A stretch of DNA of 64,000 bases from Bradyrhizobium betae (GTDB lineage: Bacteria > Pseudomonadota > Alphaproteobacteria > Rhizobiales > Xanthobacteraceae): contig NZ_MZXW01000053.1 in NCBI RefSeq assembly GCF_004123905.1, positions 186,001-250,000 on the forward strand, in the 5' to 3' direction. The notes beneath the pieces were generated by a model. That model saw only the letters and a program-made list of their open reading frames with translations, did not search any database and was not told the origin of the DNA. Below, in pieces: positions 17,832-24,634 of this stretch. A program made the position numbers and the translations under genes. How positions within the stretch are numbered: position 1 is the stretch's first letter; each line of letters begins with the position of its first letter.

Positions 17832-18245
17832 ATGCTCAATCCCTATCTGTTCTATCAGGACACCTGCGAAGCGGCGTTCAATTTCTACGCCAAGACTCTC
17901 GGCGGCAAGATCGACGCGATGATGCGGTCATCGGACGCGCCGCCGGACGTGCCGGCCGCGCCCGGTCGCGAGAAGACGATCATGCACGCACGAATGTCGC
18001 TGCCTGACGGCACCGTGCTGATGGCCTCGGACGTACCGGGTGAGCACTTTAACAAGCCGCAGGGCTTTGCGGTCTCGATCACGGTCGCGGACCCCGCGGA
18101 CGGCGAACGCAAGTTCAACGCGCTTGCCGACGGCGGCACCGTCACCATGCCCTTCAGCAAGACCTTCTGGGCCAAGGGCTTCGGCATGTGCGTCGACAAG
18201 TTCGGCATTCCCTGGATGGTGAACTGCCCGGCGGAGGGAATGTGA
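17832..18245 (+). CDS. VOC family protein (PhnB/glyoxalase-like)
   Basis: A 137-residue vicinal-oxygen-chelate protein of the PhnB-like branch. It starts with L-N-P-Y-L-F-Y-Q-D-T-C-E-A-A-F-N-F-Y and ends with F-G-I-P-W-M-V-N-C, both typical of the family. Members bind a divalent metal or act as dimeric sensors or isomerases; functions in this branch are mostly unassigned. The ATG at 17832 has GGAGAG upstream; a frame opening at 17790 is longer but has no ribosome binding site. The gene follows the SRPBCC gene by 49 bp and is probably co-transcribed with it. Confidence 0.87.
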   Translation: MLNPYLFYQDTCEAAFNFYAKTLGGKIDAMMRSSDAPPDVPAAPGREKTIMHARMSLPDGTVLMASDVPGEHFNKPQGFAVSITVADPADGERKFNALADGGTVTMPFSKTFWAKGFGMCVDKFGIPWMVNCPAEGM

Positions 18246-18269
18246 CGGGCGAGGTCGCCTGATGCGCTG

Positions 18270-18303
18270 TGTCCCGCTTTCCGTTGAGACGGGAAGCGGG
18301 ACA
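18270..18303. terminator. 15-bp hairpin between convergent VOC and lipoprotein genes
   Basis: TGTCCCGCTTTCCGT (18270-18284) pairs with ACGGGAAGCGGGACA (18289-18303) with a single G-T mismatch and a 4-nt loop. It is placed as a terminator for both convergent genes, though a T-tract is lacking. Confidence 0.6.
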
Positions 18304-18347
18304 GGCATCGTATCGTCACATCATGGCCGGATCGGCCGGTTGCTCGC

Positions 18348-18695
18348 TTAACGGATTGATCCGGTCACGTCTTCGCTCGGTGGGGGCGCCTGAACGCAGC
18401 GTGGGCAGATCACGAGCTTCGTGCCGAGCTGCCTGTCGTTCTCGGCTTCGATCTCGTCGTGGACCGCCCACCACGCCTCGGAGTAGGGGCGCAAGGTGGC
18501 GAGCACTCTGTCCCGCTCCTGATTGGGATCGCTCACTGCAGGTGCCGGACTGGTCACGCGCCGCTTTGTGACAGCAGGCCGGTTCGGATTCTGGCCCAGG
18601 CCGTCCCATGCGATCGGACGACGCTCCTGCGCCGGCGCGCCCGCGCATCCCATGAGCGCTGCGCAAAAAGTGAGCAAGACGAGGCTGTGTCGCAT
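18348..18695 (-). CDS. Small lipoprotein of unknown function
   Basis: The 115-residue product starts with a type II signal sequence (M-R-H-S-L-V-L-L-T-F-C-A-A-L-M-G-C) whose lipobox L-M-G-C predicts lipidation at Cys17. The mature part is Pro/Arg-rich, then holds Y-S-E-A-W-W-A-V-H-D-E-I-E-A-E and a C-P-R-C pair near the end. I recognise no named domain. The ATG at 18695 gives the lipobox at the correct distance; the frame upstream to 18893 encodes unlikely sequence. It converges with the VOC gene. Confidence 0.7.
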   Translation of the reverse strand: MRHSLVLLTFCAALMGCAGAPAQERRPIAWDGLGQNPNRPAVTKRRVTSPAPAVSDPNQERDRVLATLRPYSEAWWAVHDEIEAENDRQLGTKLVICPRCVQAPPPSEDVTGSIR

Positions 18696-18985
18696 GATGC
18701 CGGATCCCAGGTGCGGTACGCGACACGCAAAATCCGCGTGGGAAGCCTTGCATCGCGCCGGTGAAATGGAACTTAAGGGAAACGACGTGGCCGGCATGGC
18801 CGAATATGGAATCATACTCTGGCGTGACATTGCGAGAGCAGTGAGGCCTCTTCGTGAAAAGGTACGGATCGCATCGCACAACAACTGGCGCAATATTAGG
18901 CTGTGAACAGCGCGCCAGAATCGCTAATCATTCGTTCATAAATTCTACACACTGGGGTGGGCGTGACTTGGAAGGGGAGCGGCCG

Positions 18986-19078
18986 ATGGCAGCGGCGCTA
19001 CAGATCAACTTTGCACTTTGGGGTATGCTCATCTGCGCGAGCATGGAATTGGCGCAGATGATCCAGAGGTTCTACTAG
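18986..19078 (+). CDS. 30-residue membrane micro-protein candidate
   Basis: A short ORF preceded by the strong ribosome binding site GGAAGGGGAG encodes 30 residues, mostly one hydrophobic helix (I-N-F-A-L-W-G-M-L-I-C-A-S-M-E), ending M-I-Q-R-F-Y. An immediately following GC dyad (GACCGGCGCAATTTCGCCGG) could end the transcript. It stands alone in a 430-bp gap between divergent genes. It is supported by the RBS and hydrophobic pattern only; no family is recognised. Confidence 0.45.
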   Translation: MAAALQINFALWGMLICASMELAQMIQRFY

Positions 19079-19131
19079 AACCATTGAAGCGCATGACCGG
19101 CGCAATTTCGCCGGCGCGCTTTGTTTGCCTG

Positions 19132-19473
19132 CTAGCTCACGAGCAACGCGATGAGCGTGAAGCTGACGCTCGCGATCACGATCATCGAAACGATGTAGTT
19201 GCTCGCCCGCGCGGTTCGCGGTGGCCGCGGTCTCCTCGGTCGCGCCGGCTCGACGCCGCGGGCAGGCCTGGACGGCGCAAGCGGAGCCTCGGCGCTGGAA
19301 CCGACATACTTCACATAGAGCTCGAGCAGCCGCAGCTCGGACGGCAGGTCCATCAGGCCCTCGCGGTCGCGCTGCGACAATAACTCGAACTCGACGGTTT
19401 CCTCGGAGCTGAGCGGACCGAGGACGATCCGTCCCTGGTCCGACAGGCGGTAGCGAAAATCGATGGGCTGCAT
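19132..19473 (-). CDS. Small C-tail-anchored membrane protein, unknown function
   Basis: The 113-residue protein has an N-terminal acidic soluble part (Y-R-L-S-D-Q-G-R-I-V-L-G, then E-E-T-V-E-F-E-L-L), a Pro/Arg-rich basic spacer (about 70-92), and one C-terminal transmembrane helix of about 20 residues ending L-I-A-L-L-V-S. This is the layout of a tail-anchored inner-membrane protein with its body in the cytoplasm. The start at 19473 (M-Q-P-I-D-F) is favoured, but an in-frame ATG at 19521 that adds 16 residues is possible. No known family recognised. Confidence 0.6.
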   Translation of the reverse strand: MQPIDFRYRLSDQGRIVLGPLSSEETVEFELLSQRDREGLMDLPSELRLLELYVKYVGSSAEAPLAPSRPARGVEPARPRRPRPPRTARASNYIVSMIVIASVSFTLIALLVS

Positions 19474-19730
19474 GGCGAGCGCCCCGTTTGAAAATGAGTA
19501 ATCCTGAAAAAGTGAGTCCATCCTAGTCCGTGACCATTGCTGAGTTTGTGACGCAGCCTCAGTCCGGCCACCACCATCATAGACTGCAGGGAAAAGCTGA
19601 AAACCGCGTAAATTGTGCAGGCATTGCAAAGCGGTTGAGCGAATTTCGCGTCCGGACAGTCGGAATTTTGCATAATTGCCCAATCATCGGACAGCAGCGG
19701 CTTCATCGCGGTCACATGGCCGGCCGATCG

Positions 19731-20168
19731 TCACCGGCAGCGGGGATAGATCGCGGCGAGGTCGCGCCCCTTCAACACCAGCAGTCGCGAGGTCAGACCG
19801 CCGCGGCGGCTGATCCAGTCGCGCACCGGACCGGGATAGGCCTGGAGCACCGCGTCGGAGGCTTCCGGCTCGGCCCAGAAGCGCCCGCGCCGGTCGACCG
19901 ACCGCGCGGCATGGAAGCCGAGCACGGCACGTTTGGTGACGCAGATGCGCTCGCCCGGCACGATGCTCAGTACCAGCGTACAGGCGGACAGGCAGGGACC
20001 GTCGATCACCACGCGCTCGCCACTCTCGCGCACCTTCTCGAACAGGTCGAGGAACGGCCCGACCTGTCCGCCCGGTGACTGGATGATGCGGATCTCGGCC
20101 GCGGCGGGCGCGGAGGCGAGCAGGGCGGATGCGAGCATCAGGACTTTGAGGAAGGTGATGCGTCGCAT
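19731..20168 (-). CDS. Periplasmic ClpP/crotonase-fold-like protein (COG3904-type)
   Basis: A 145-residue secreted protein with a Sec signal peptide (about 1-24, ending A-A-A-E). The mature part shows S-P-G-G-Q-V, then D-G-P-C-L-S-A-C-T-L-V-L-S, then G-F-H-A-A-R. This order (Gly-rich loop, Ser-Ala-Cys at a helix start, His-containing strand) is the pattern of periplasmic ClpP-like proteins, where the Ser in S-A-C is the presumed nucleophile and the His its partner. No proteolytic substrate is known. It starts 7 bp after the SDR stop on the same strand, so both are probably one transcript. The earlier start in the longer frame is rejected because it overlaps the SDR. Confidence 0.65.
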   Translation of the reverse strand: MRRITFLKVLMLASALLASAPAAAEIRIIQSPGGQVGPFLDLFEKVRESGERVVIDGPCLSACTLVLSIVPGERICVTKRAVLGFHAARSVDRRGRFWAEPEASDAVLQAYPGPVRDWISRRGGLTSRLLVLKGRDLAAIYPRCR

Positions 20169-20175
20169 GAAGCCT

Positions 20176-20964
20176 CTACCCGTTCCGCCTTTGCCCGCGC
20201 AGCGTCGGCAAGCCGATGCCGGCTGCATCGAAGCCGCCATCGACGGCCAAAATTTGACCGGTGATGTAGCTCGATCGTTCCGAGCACAGGAAATAGATGG
20301 CGTCCGCGAGCTCGTCTTCCAGGCCGTAGCGGTTGAGCGGAATGGCGTCGTGATAGTCGGCGCGGATCTCCTTGGTGTGAACCTGCTTGGCCATCGCGGT
20401 GTCGACCGGCCCGGGCGCGACCGCGTTGACGCGGATGTTGAGCGAGGCGAGCTCGACCGCGAGCTGCTTGGTGAGATGGGCAAGGCCCGCCTTGCTGGTT
20501 CCGTAGGCCGAGCGCAACGTCGAGGCGCGCACGGCCGAGATCGAGGTGATGTTGACGATGGCGCCGCCATCGGCCTCGCGCATCAAGGGCACCGCGGCCT
20601 TGGTGCAGAGGAACGGGCCGGTGAGGTTGACTTCGAGCACGCGGCGCCAGTCGGTCTCCGACGTCTCCATCAGCGGCGCGAACACGGCGATGCCGGCATT
20701 GTTGACCAGCGCATCCAGCCGGCCGAACCGCTGCTCGACCGTTTTCATCGCGGCAGCGACCGCGTCCCTGTCCGAGACGTCGCAGGTCAGCGCCAGCGTC
20801 GCCTCGCTCTGGCCGATCCCGGCGACGGCGCGGCCGAGCAACTCGCCTTCGATGTCGAGCAGCGCCACGCGCCAGCCTTCGCCAAGGAACTTCTTCGCGG
20901 TCGCAAGCCCGATGCCGCGCGCGGCTCCGGTGACGAGGGCGACTTTTTGCGGGGCTTGCGGCAT
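20176..20964 (-). CDS. SDR family oxidoreductase
   Basis: A 262-residue classical SDR with T-G-A-A-R-G-I-G-L (about 12-20), a C-D-V-S acidic site that selects cofactor, N-N-A-G, catalytic Ser in N-I-T-S-I-S, Tyr-Lys pair Y-G-T-S-K, and a C-terminal I-T-G-Q-I-L-A-V-D-G-G. The C-terminus extends about 15 residues past the usual V-D-G-G-F end and is basic. It is the first gene of a two-gene minus-strand unit with the ClpP-like periplasmic protein. The substrate cannot be assigned; 3-oxoacyl reductase-like and polyol dehydrogenase-like activities share this pattern. Confidence 0.85.
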   Translation of the reverse strand: MPQAPQKVALVTGAARGIGLATAKKFLGEGWRVALLDIEGELLGRAVAGIGQSEATLALTCDVSDRDAVAAAMKTVEQRFGRLDALVNNAGIAVFAPLMETSETDWRRVLEVNLTGPFLCTKAAVPLMREADGGAIVNITSISAVRASTLRSAYGTSKAGLAHLTKQLAVELASLNIRVNAVAPGPVDTAMAKQVHTKEIRADYHDAIPLNRYGLEDELADAIYFLCSERSSYITGQILAVDGGFDAAGIGLPTLRGQRRNG

Positions 20965-21121
20965 TGGCGGGGAGTGTCCTGCGTTCGAGAGGGTTGGTTG
21001 CGCTCCTTTTACTGCGCTTTGGTCTCGACGAGAAAGGCCTTGGCGGCCTTCGCGGTGTGCGGATGTCGGCGCGGTCGTGCGTGAATCGTCTTCAAGAGGA
21101 TGTCCTTCAGGGAGGCGACCA

Positions 21122-21487
21122 ATGACCGAGAACCGCGAGCGCCTGATTCGGAACCTCTTCGCTGCCTATCTCGCCAACGATCGGCAACAGGTCGCCGATG
21201 TGCTGGCCGACGACTTTCGCTTCACCAGTCCGTTCGACGACGATCTCGACAAGGCCGCCTATTTCGAGCGCTGCTGGAAGCACAGCGGCTGGATCGCCCG
21301 GCACGACATCGAGCGGATTTTCGTCCGGGGCGACGAGGCCTTCGTCACCTATCTCTGTCTGGCGGCGGATGGCAGGAGCTTTCGCAACACCGAATTCTTC
21401 ACCTTCGCCGGCGGCAAGGTCCGCCGCATCGACGTCTATTTCGGCGCTGCCCGGCAGGACGGTCGTTTCCTGCCGCAGCAGCGCTAA
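21122..21487 (+). CDS. SnoaL-like/NTF2-fold protein
   Basis: A 121-residue cone-shaped alpha+beta-barrel protein of the NTF2-like superfamily. It has the N-terminal helix R-L-I-R-N-L-F-A-A-Y, then L-A-D-D-F-R-F-T-S-P-F-D-D, and closes with F-F-T-F-A-G-G-K-V-R-R-I-D-V-Y-F-G, all typical of SnoaL-like domains. The ATG at 21122 is preceded by AGGGAGG; the much longer open frame starting at 20546 overlaps the opposite SDR gene and is not real. Members are small-molecule isomerases, hydrolases or binding proteins. It may form a unit with the following YciI-type genes, which lie 129 bp on. Confidence 0.85.
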   Translation: MTENRERLIRNLFAAYLANDRQQVADVLADDFRFTSPFDDDLDKAAYFERCWKHSGWIARHDIERIFVRGDEAFVTYLCLAADGRSFRNTEFFTFAGGKVRRIDVYFGAARQDGRFLPQQR

Positions 21488-21616
21488 TGCGACGCAATGA
21501 CCTCCAGCATAATTTTTGTTCCCCTGTCGGTTCGGTCAAAGCTCGTTCGTCCTAAAGGGGAGTGCCAGCCCGGAACCCATCGGCGTCTCCGGGAACGAAG
21601 AGGAACGAGGAACCAC

Positions 21617-22021
21617 ATGCGATTCATGATGCTGATGATCCCGCTCGGCTACGAGAGCGCGCCGGCGGACGTCCAACTCGATCCCGAGCGCGTCGCCGCG
21701 ATGATGCGCTACAACGAGGCGCTGAAGGATGCCGGCGTGCTGATCACGCTGGACGGCCTGCATCCGCCCGCGATGGGCGCGCGCGTCTCGTTTGCCACCG
21801 GCACGCCCGTCGTCACCGATGGTCCCTTCGCTGAATCCAAGGAAGTTCTGGGCGGCTACTGGATGATCGAGGTGGACTCGCGCGCCGAAGCGATCGCCTG
21901 GGCCAAGAAGTGCCCGGCCTCCGCCAACGAAATCATCGAGATCCGGCAGGTGCAGGAAATGGCCGACTTTTCGCCGGAGGTTCAGGCGGCCGCCGCCGGT
22001 TTCGACGGCCTCAAGAAGTAG
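21617..22021 (+). CDS. YciI/DGPF family protein
   Basis: A 134-residue YCII-superfamily protein with the canonical T-D-G-P-F-A-E-S-K-E motif (about 67-76) and the N-terminal M-R-F-M-M-L-M-I. It is a second, distinct DGPF protein in the window; unlike the one at 15393 it has no sigma factor beside it. GAGG lies upstream of the ATG at 21617. It is followed 59 bp later by another small ferredoxin-like protein. Such DGPF proteins are often part of ECF-controlled detoxification sets, so a trans link to the ECF42 factor at 15758 is possible but unproven. Confidence 0.87.
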   Translation: MRFMMLMIPLGYESAPADVQLDPERVAAMMRYNEALKDAGVLITLDGLHPPAMGARVSFATGTPVVTDGPFAESKEVLGGYWMIEVDSRAEAIAWAKKCPASANEIIEIRQVQEMADFSPEVQAAAAGFDGLKK

Positions 22022-22080
22022 TCACAGCGGCCGCGATCAATGCGCGTCTGTCGTCAATCGATCAACAAGGGAGAGAACCG

Positions 22081-22446
22081 ATGAGCACCGAACACAAATT
22101 CCTCGCTGTCTATCTCGGCAGCATGAACGGCGAAAAAATGAAGGCCTGGCACGCGATGCCCGAGGCCGAACGCAAGGCCAGGGAGCGCGAGGGCATGGCC
22201 GCCTGGCACGGCTGGGTCGAGAAGCACAAGGACGTCATCGTCGAGTTGGGAGGCCCGCTCGGCAAGACCCGGAAGATCGATGCGAGTGGCGTCTCCGAAG
22301 TGAGCAATGCGCTGACCGGCTTCACGGTGGTGCGGGCGGCCTCGCAGGAGGAGGCAGCAAAGCTGTTCGAGAACCATCCGCACTTTGCGATCTTCCCGGG
22401 CGAGGCGATCGAGGTCATGCCGGTGCTGGCGATCCCGCAGATGTAG
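22081..22446 (+). CDS. YCII-related small protein, conserved hypothetical
   Basis: A 121-residue protein that begins S-T-E-H-K-F-L-A-V-Y-L-G-S and carries W-H-G-W-V-E-K-H and the end motif H-P-H-F-A-I-F-P-G-E-A-I-E-V-M-P. The predicted alternation of strands and helices and the position after a DGPF gene fit the dimeric ferredoxin-like YCII fold, though the DGPF motif itself is missing. The ATG has GGGAGAG upstream. It ends before a strong hairpin and then a TetR gene. No function can be stated. Confidence 0.75.
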   Translation: MSTEHKFLAVYLGSMNGEKMKAWHAMPEAERKAREREGMAAWHGWVEKHKDVIVELGGPLGKTRKIDASGVSEVSNALTGFTVVRAASQEEAAKLFENHPHFAIFPGEAIEVMPVLAIPQM

Positions 22447-22464
22447 CTTCGCGTGAGGTCGTGT

Positions 22465-22492
22465 CCGGGGCGATACCGACGCATCGCCCCGG
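22465..22492 (+). terminator. Hairpin terminator after the YciI gene pair
   Basis: A perfect 10-bp stem CCGGGGCGAT/ATCGCCCCGG with an 8-nt loop, starting 19 bp after the stop at 22446. GC-rich and without a T-tract. Confidence 0.65.
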
Positions 22493-22553
22493 CGCGACCC
22501 GGTGGAAGTACGGGGTTAATCACGCCCGATTCCCGCTAGTGACCTTCACGCCA

Positions 22554-22582
22554 AGCTCATGTAAAAGCCGTTCACATGAGCT
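22554..22582. promoter_or_regulatory. Inverted repeat overlapping the TetR start codon (operator candidate)
   Basis: AGCTCATGT (22554-22562) and ACATGAGCT (22574-22582) are exact 9-bp inverted arms separated by 11 bp. The right arm contains the ATG of the WHG-type TetR gene. This is a plausible autoregulatory operator that would also block translation initiation. No Shine-Dalgarno of good quality is visible, so the mRNA may be leaderless or weakly translated. Confidence 0.55.
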
Positions 22583-23328
22583 GGCGCAAGGAAGAGCGCC
22601 GCGCGGAGCGCGGCTATCACCACGGCAATCTGAAAGAAGCCCTGTTGCAGGCCGCTCTCGGGCTGATCGCCGAGAAGGGCGCGGCCGGCTTCACCTTCGC
22701 CGATGCCGCGCGCATGGCCGGCGTCAGCGCAGCCGCGCCTTACCGGCATTTCCGCGATCGTGATGAGCTGTTGTCCTCGATCGCCCAGCGCGGTTTTGAG
22801 CAGTTCGAGGGGCGGCTGACGGCAGCCTGGGACGACGGACGGCCCGACACCGTCACCGCGTTCGAGCGTGTCGGCCGGGCCTATCTTGCCTTCGCCCGCG
22901 AGGAGCCGGCGTTCTACAACGCGATGTTCGAATCCGGCCTGCCGGTCGACGCCAATCCGGCGCTGCAGGCCGCAAGCGAGCGCGCCTTCAACATCATCCG
23001 CGCCGCCGCCGAGCGACTTGCGGCGCTCGCGCCTCCGGGCGCGCCTCGGCCACCCGCCATGATGATGGCGCTGCACATCTGGTCGATGGCGCATGGCGTC
23101 GCCTCGCTGTTCTCCCGCGGCGATGCCGCGCGGCGAAAACTGCCGATGTCGCCGGACGAGCTGCTCGAGGCCGAGGTGCTGATCTATCTGCGCGGCCTCG
23201 GCTTCCCGACCGACCGCCGTCCGTCCGCGAAAAGCGCCGAGCCGCCGCCTGTGCCACCGGAGGCATCCTCCGGCTCTAGCGTGCCGCCGGGAGGGACTCC
23301 TGGTGGTCCTTGGGGCAAGGCGAAATAA
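22576..23328 (+). CDS. TetR/AcrR family regulator with WHG-type C-terminal domain
   Basis: A 250-residue TetR regulator. The N-terminus R-G-Y-H-H-G-N-L-K-E-A-L-L leads into the HTH with recognition helix S-A-A-A-P-Y-R-H-F-R-D-R-D-E-L. The C-terminal domain (about 90-200) ends in H-I-W-S-M-A-H-G-V-A-S-L, the WHG signature. About 40 extra residues at the C-terminus are rich in Pro, Ser and Gly and look disordered. It is followed 121 bp on by a DUF2852 gene with its own promoter and a palindrome, so it may or may not regulate that gene. It is likely autoregulated through the repeat over its start. Ligand unknown. Confidence 0.85.
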   Translation: MSWRKEERRAERGYHHGNLKEALLQAALGLIAEKGAAGFTFADAARMAGVSAAAPYRHFRDRDELLSSIAQRGFEQFEGRLTAAWDDGRPDTVTAFERVGRAYLAFAREEPAFYNAMFESGLPVDANPALQAASERAFNIIRAAAERLAALAPPGAPRPPAMMMALHIWSMAHGVASLFSRGDAARRKLPMSPDELLEAEVLIYLRGLGFPTDRRPSAKSAEPPPVPPEASSGSSVPPGGTPGGPWGKAK

Positions 23329-23368
23329 AGTTGCGCAAATAATTCGGCAGGCCTGTCAGGCCGCCAGC

Positions 23369-23414
23369 TTGACAAAATCGCGGGATGGTCTAGCTATGTA
23401 AATGTTATTTACAT
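23369..23414 (+). promoter_or_regulatory. Sigma-70-like promoter with an overlapping palindrome, upstream of DUF2852
   Basis: TTGACA (23369-23374) is followed after 16 bp by TAGCTAT (23391-23397). A palindrome ATGTAAAT-GTT-ATTTACAT (8-bp arms, 23396-23414) overlaps the -10 end and start site. This is the classic place for a repressor operator. The regulator is not known. Confidence 0.6.
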
Positions 23415-23449
23415 TCACAACGGCACTGATGCCGTGATGGAGAAGGGAA

Positions 23450-23941
23450 ATGGCCTACACCGCTGATGTCAATCGCTGGCGCGGCCCCTCGGACCAGCAG
23501 CAACAGTACGAGCGGCCCCACATGCTCGATACGCCCTGGCATCCTGGCTGGATTGCCGTGACCATTCTCGGCTTCATCATCTGGTGGCCGATCGGACTTG
23601 CCCTTCTCTTTTTCACACTCGGGAGCAGAAGAATGTCGTGCTGGAGCAATCAGGATCGCTGGCAGAGCAAGATGGAGCGGATGCAGTACAAGATGGACCG
23701 CATGCGTGGCCGCATGGAGCGCCGCGGATTCGGCTTTGGTTTCGGCCCGCCGTCCTCCGGTAATCGCGCCTTCGACGAATACCGCACCGAGACGCTGCAG
23801 CGGCTCGAGGAGGAGCAGGTCGAGTTCAAGAACTTCCTCGACCGTCTGCGTCACGCCAAGGACAAGGAAGAGTTCGACCAGTTCATGGCGCAGCACAAGA
23901 CGCGTCCGACCCCGCCGCCGACCGACCAGCCGCAAAGCTGA
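23450..23941 (+). CDS. DUF2852 domain membrane protein
   Basis: A 163-residue protein. The N-terminal part is soluble, then one transmembrane helix at about 33-56 is flanked by W-H-P-G-W-I-A and W-W-P-I-G-L-A-L-L-F-F. A basic, Met/Arg-rich stretch follows (M-E-R-M-Q-Y-K-M-D-R-M), then an acidic helix (E-T-L-Q-R-L-E-E-E-Q-V-E-F) and a Pro-rich tail. This matches DUF2852, found in Rhizobiales and related groups, function unknown. A palindrome at its promoter points to repression. AGAAGGGA precedes the ATG. The transcript ends at a good terminator. Confidence 0.85.
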   Translation: MAYTADVNRWRGPSDQQQQYERPHMLDTPWHPGWIAVTILGFIIWWPIGLALLFFTLGSRRMSCWSNQDRWQSKMERMQYKMDRMRGRMERRGFGFGFGPPSSGNRAFDEYRTETLQRLEEEQVEFKNFLDRLRHAKDKEEFDQFMAQHKTRPTPPPTDQPQS

Positions 23942-24014
23942 TCTGACGAGGCTGATCTGAGGCCACATCTCAAAGCCCTCAGGCGCACGCCCCCAAAGTC
24001 CTGATGGCCCCGAG

Positions 24015-24055
24015 CCGCCCGCTTGCGCACCCCGCAGGCGGGCGGTTTGGTTTTG
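24015..24055 (+). terminator. Intrinsic terminator after DUF2852
   Basis: CCGCCCGC (24015-24022) pairs with GCGGGCGG (24038-24045), with TTTGGTTTT following. It ends the DUF2852 transcript about 75 bp past the stop. Confidence 0.8.
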
Positions 24056-24179
24056 GGGAAATGCCGGCGGGCGTTCGTTCTGCGGCGTTGATCACGTACA
24101 TGTGCAGGACCGGTAGAACCCGATCCGCGTCAGGCCCGACCAAGTCCTGACAGCGCCTGCTGCGCTGACGGGTACGACC

Positions 24180-24437
24180 ATGACCACCGCCGAACGCAAG
24201 GAGATCAGCCGTCGCATCGCGCTGCTCGAGCGCGCGACGGCGCTGTTCGACCGGTTCGGGTCCCTCGTGCCAGTGGTGATCGCGTTCCTCAATCACTGGC
24301 CGACGGAGGTCCAGCTCTATCCGCAGTGGCAGGTCGGCGAGTCCTGGCGGTTCTTTCTCAGCCTTTACCTCTATTGGTTCGCGTCATTCGCACTCGGCCG
24401 TGCGATCAGTTTTGCGAAGGGGAGCATCGAACCATGA
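24180..24437 (+). CDS. Small membrane protein of unknown function (first of a coupled pair)
   Basis: The 85-residue protein has an N-terminal basic amphipathic helix (R-K-E-I-S-R-R-I-A-L-L-E-R), a hydrophobic segment L-V-P-V-V-I-A-F-L-N-H-W, and a second segment F-F-L-S-L-Y-L-Y-W-F-A-S-F-A-L-G. No named family is recognised. No convincing Shine-Dalgarno is seen before the ATG. The stop codon TGA overlaps the ATG of the next tiny gene (ATGA), which supports both as real coding regions. Confidence 0.55.
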   Translation: MTTAERKEISRRIALLERATALFDRFGSLVPVVIAFLNHWPTEVQLYPQWQVGESWRFFLSLYLYWFASFALGRAISFAKGSIEP

Positions 24438-24571
24438 TCCTGCTCCGTGATTTCGCGCTCTTCGTCCTGCCCGTATTGCTCGCGGCGGGCGGCTGGCTTT
24501 ATGCGCTTGGCCTGCGCAAGCGGGCTCGGCCCGGTCTTGAGGGCCAAAGCAAGCGCGTCCCGGCGGCGTGA
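24434..24571 (+). CDS. 45-residue membrane protein overlapping the previous gene
   Basis: A short ORF that begins in the ATGA overlap with the gene at 24180. It encodes one N-terminal transmembrane helix (F-A-L-F-V-L-P-V-L-L-A-A-G-G-W-L-Y) and a basic tail with R-K-R-A-R and S-K-R. Overlap and topology suggest a small membrane partner of the 85-residue protein. Function unknown; it could be a single-spanning subunit. Confidence 0.5.
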   Translation: MILLRDFALFVLPVLLAAGGWLYALGLRKRARPGLEGQSKRVPAA

Positions 24572-24634
24572 CTGGCGGACTGATCCAGACCGCCTATATT
24601 CGCCATGGCAGGCGCAGGCGGACCGGAGGCGACA

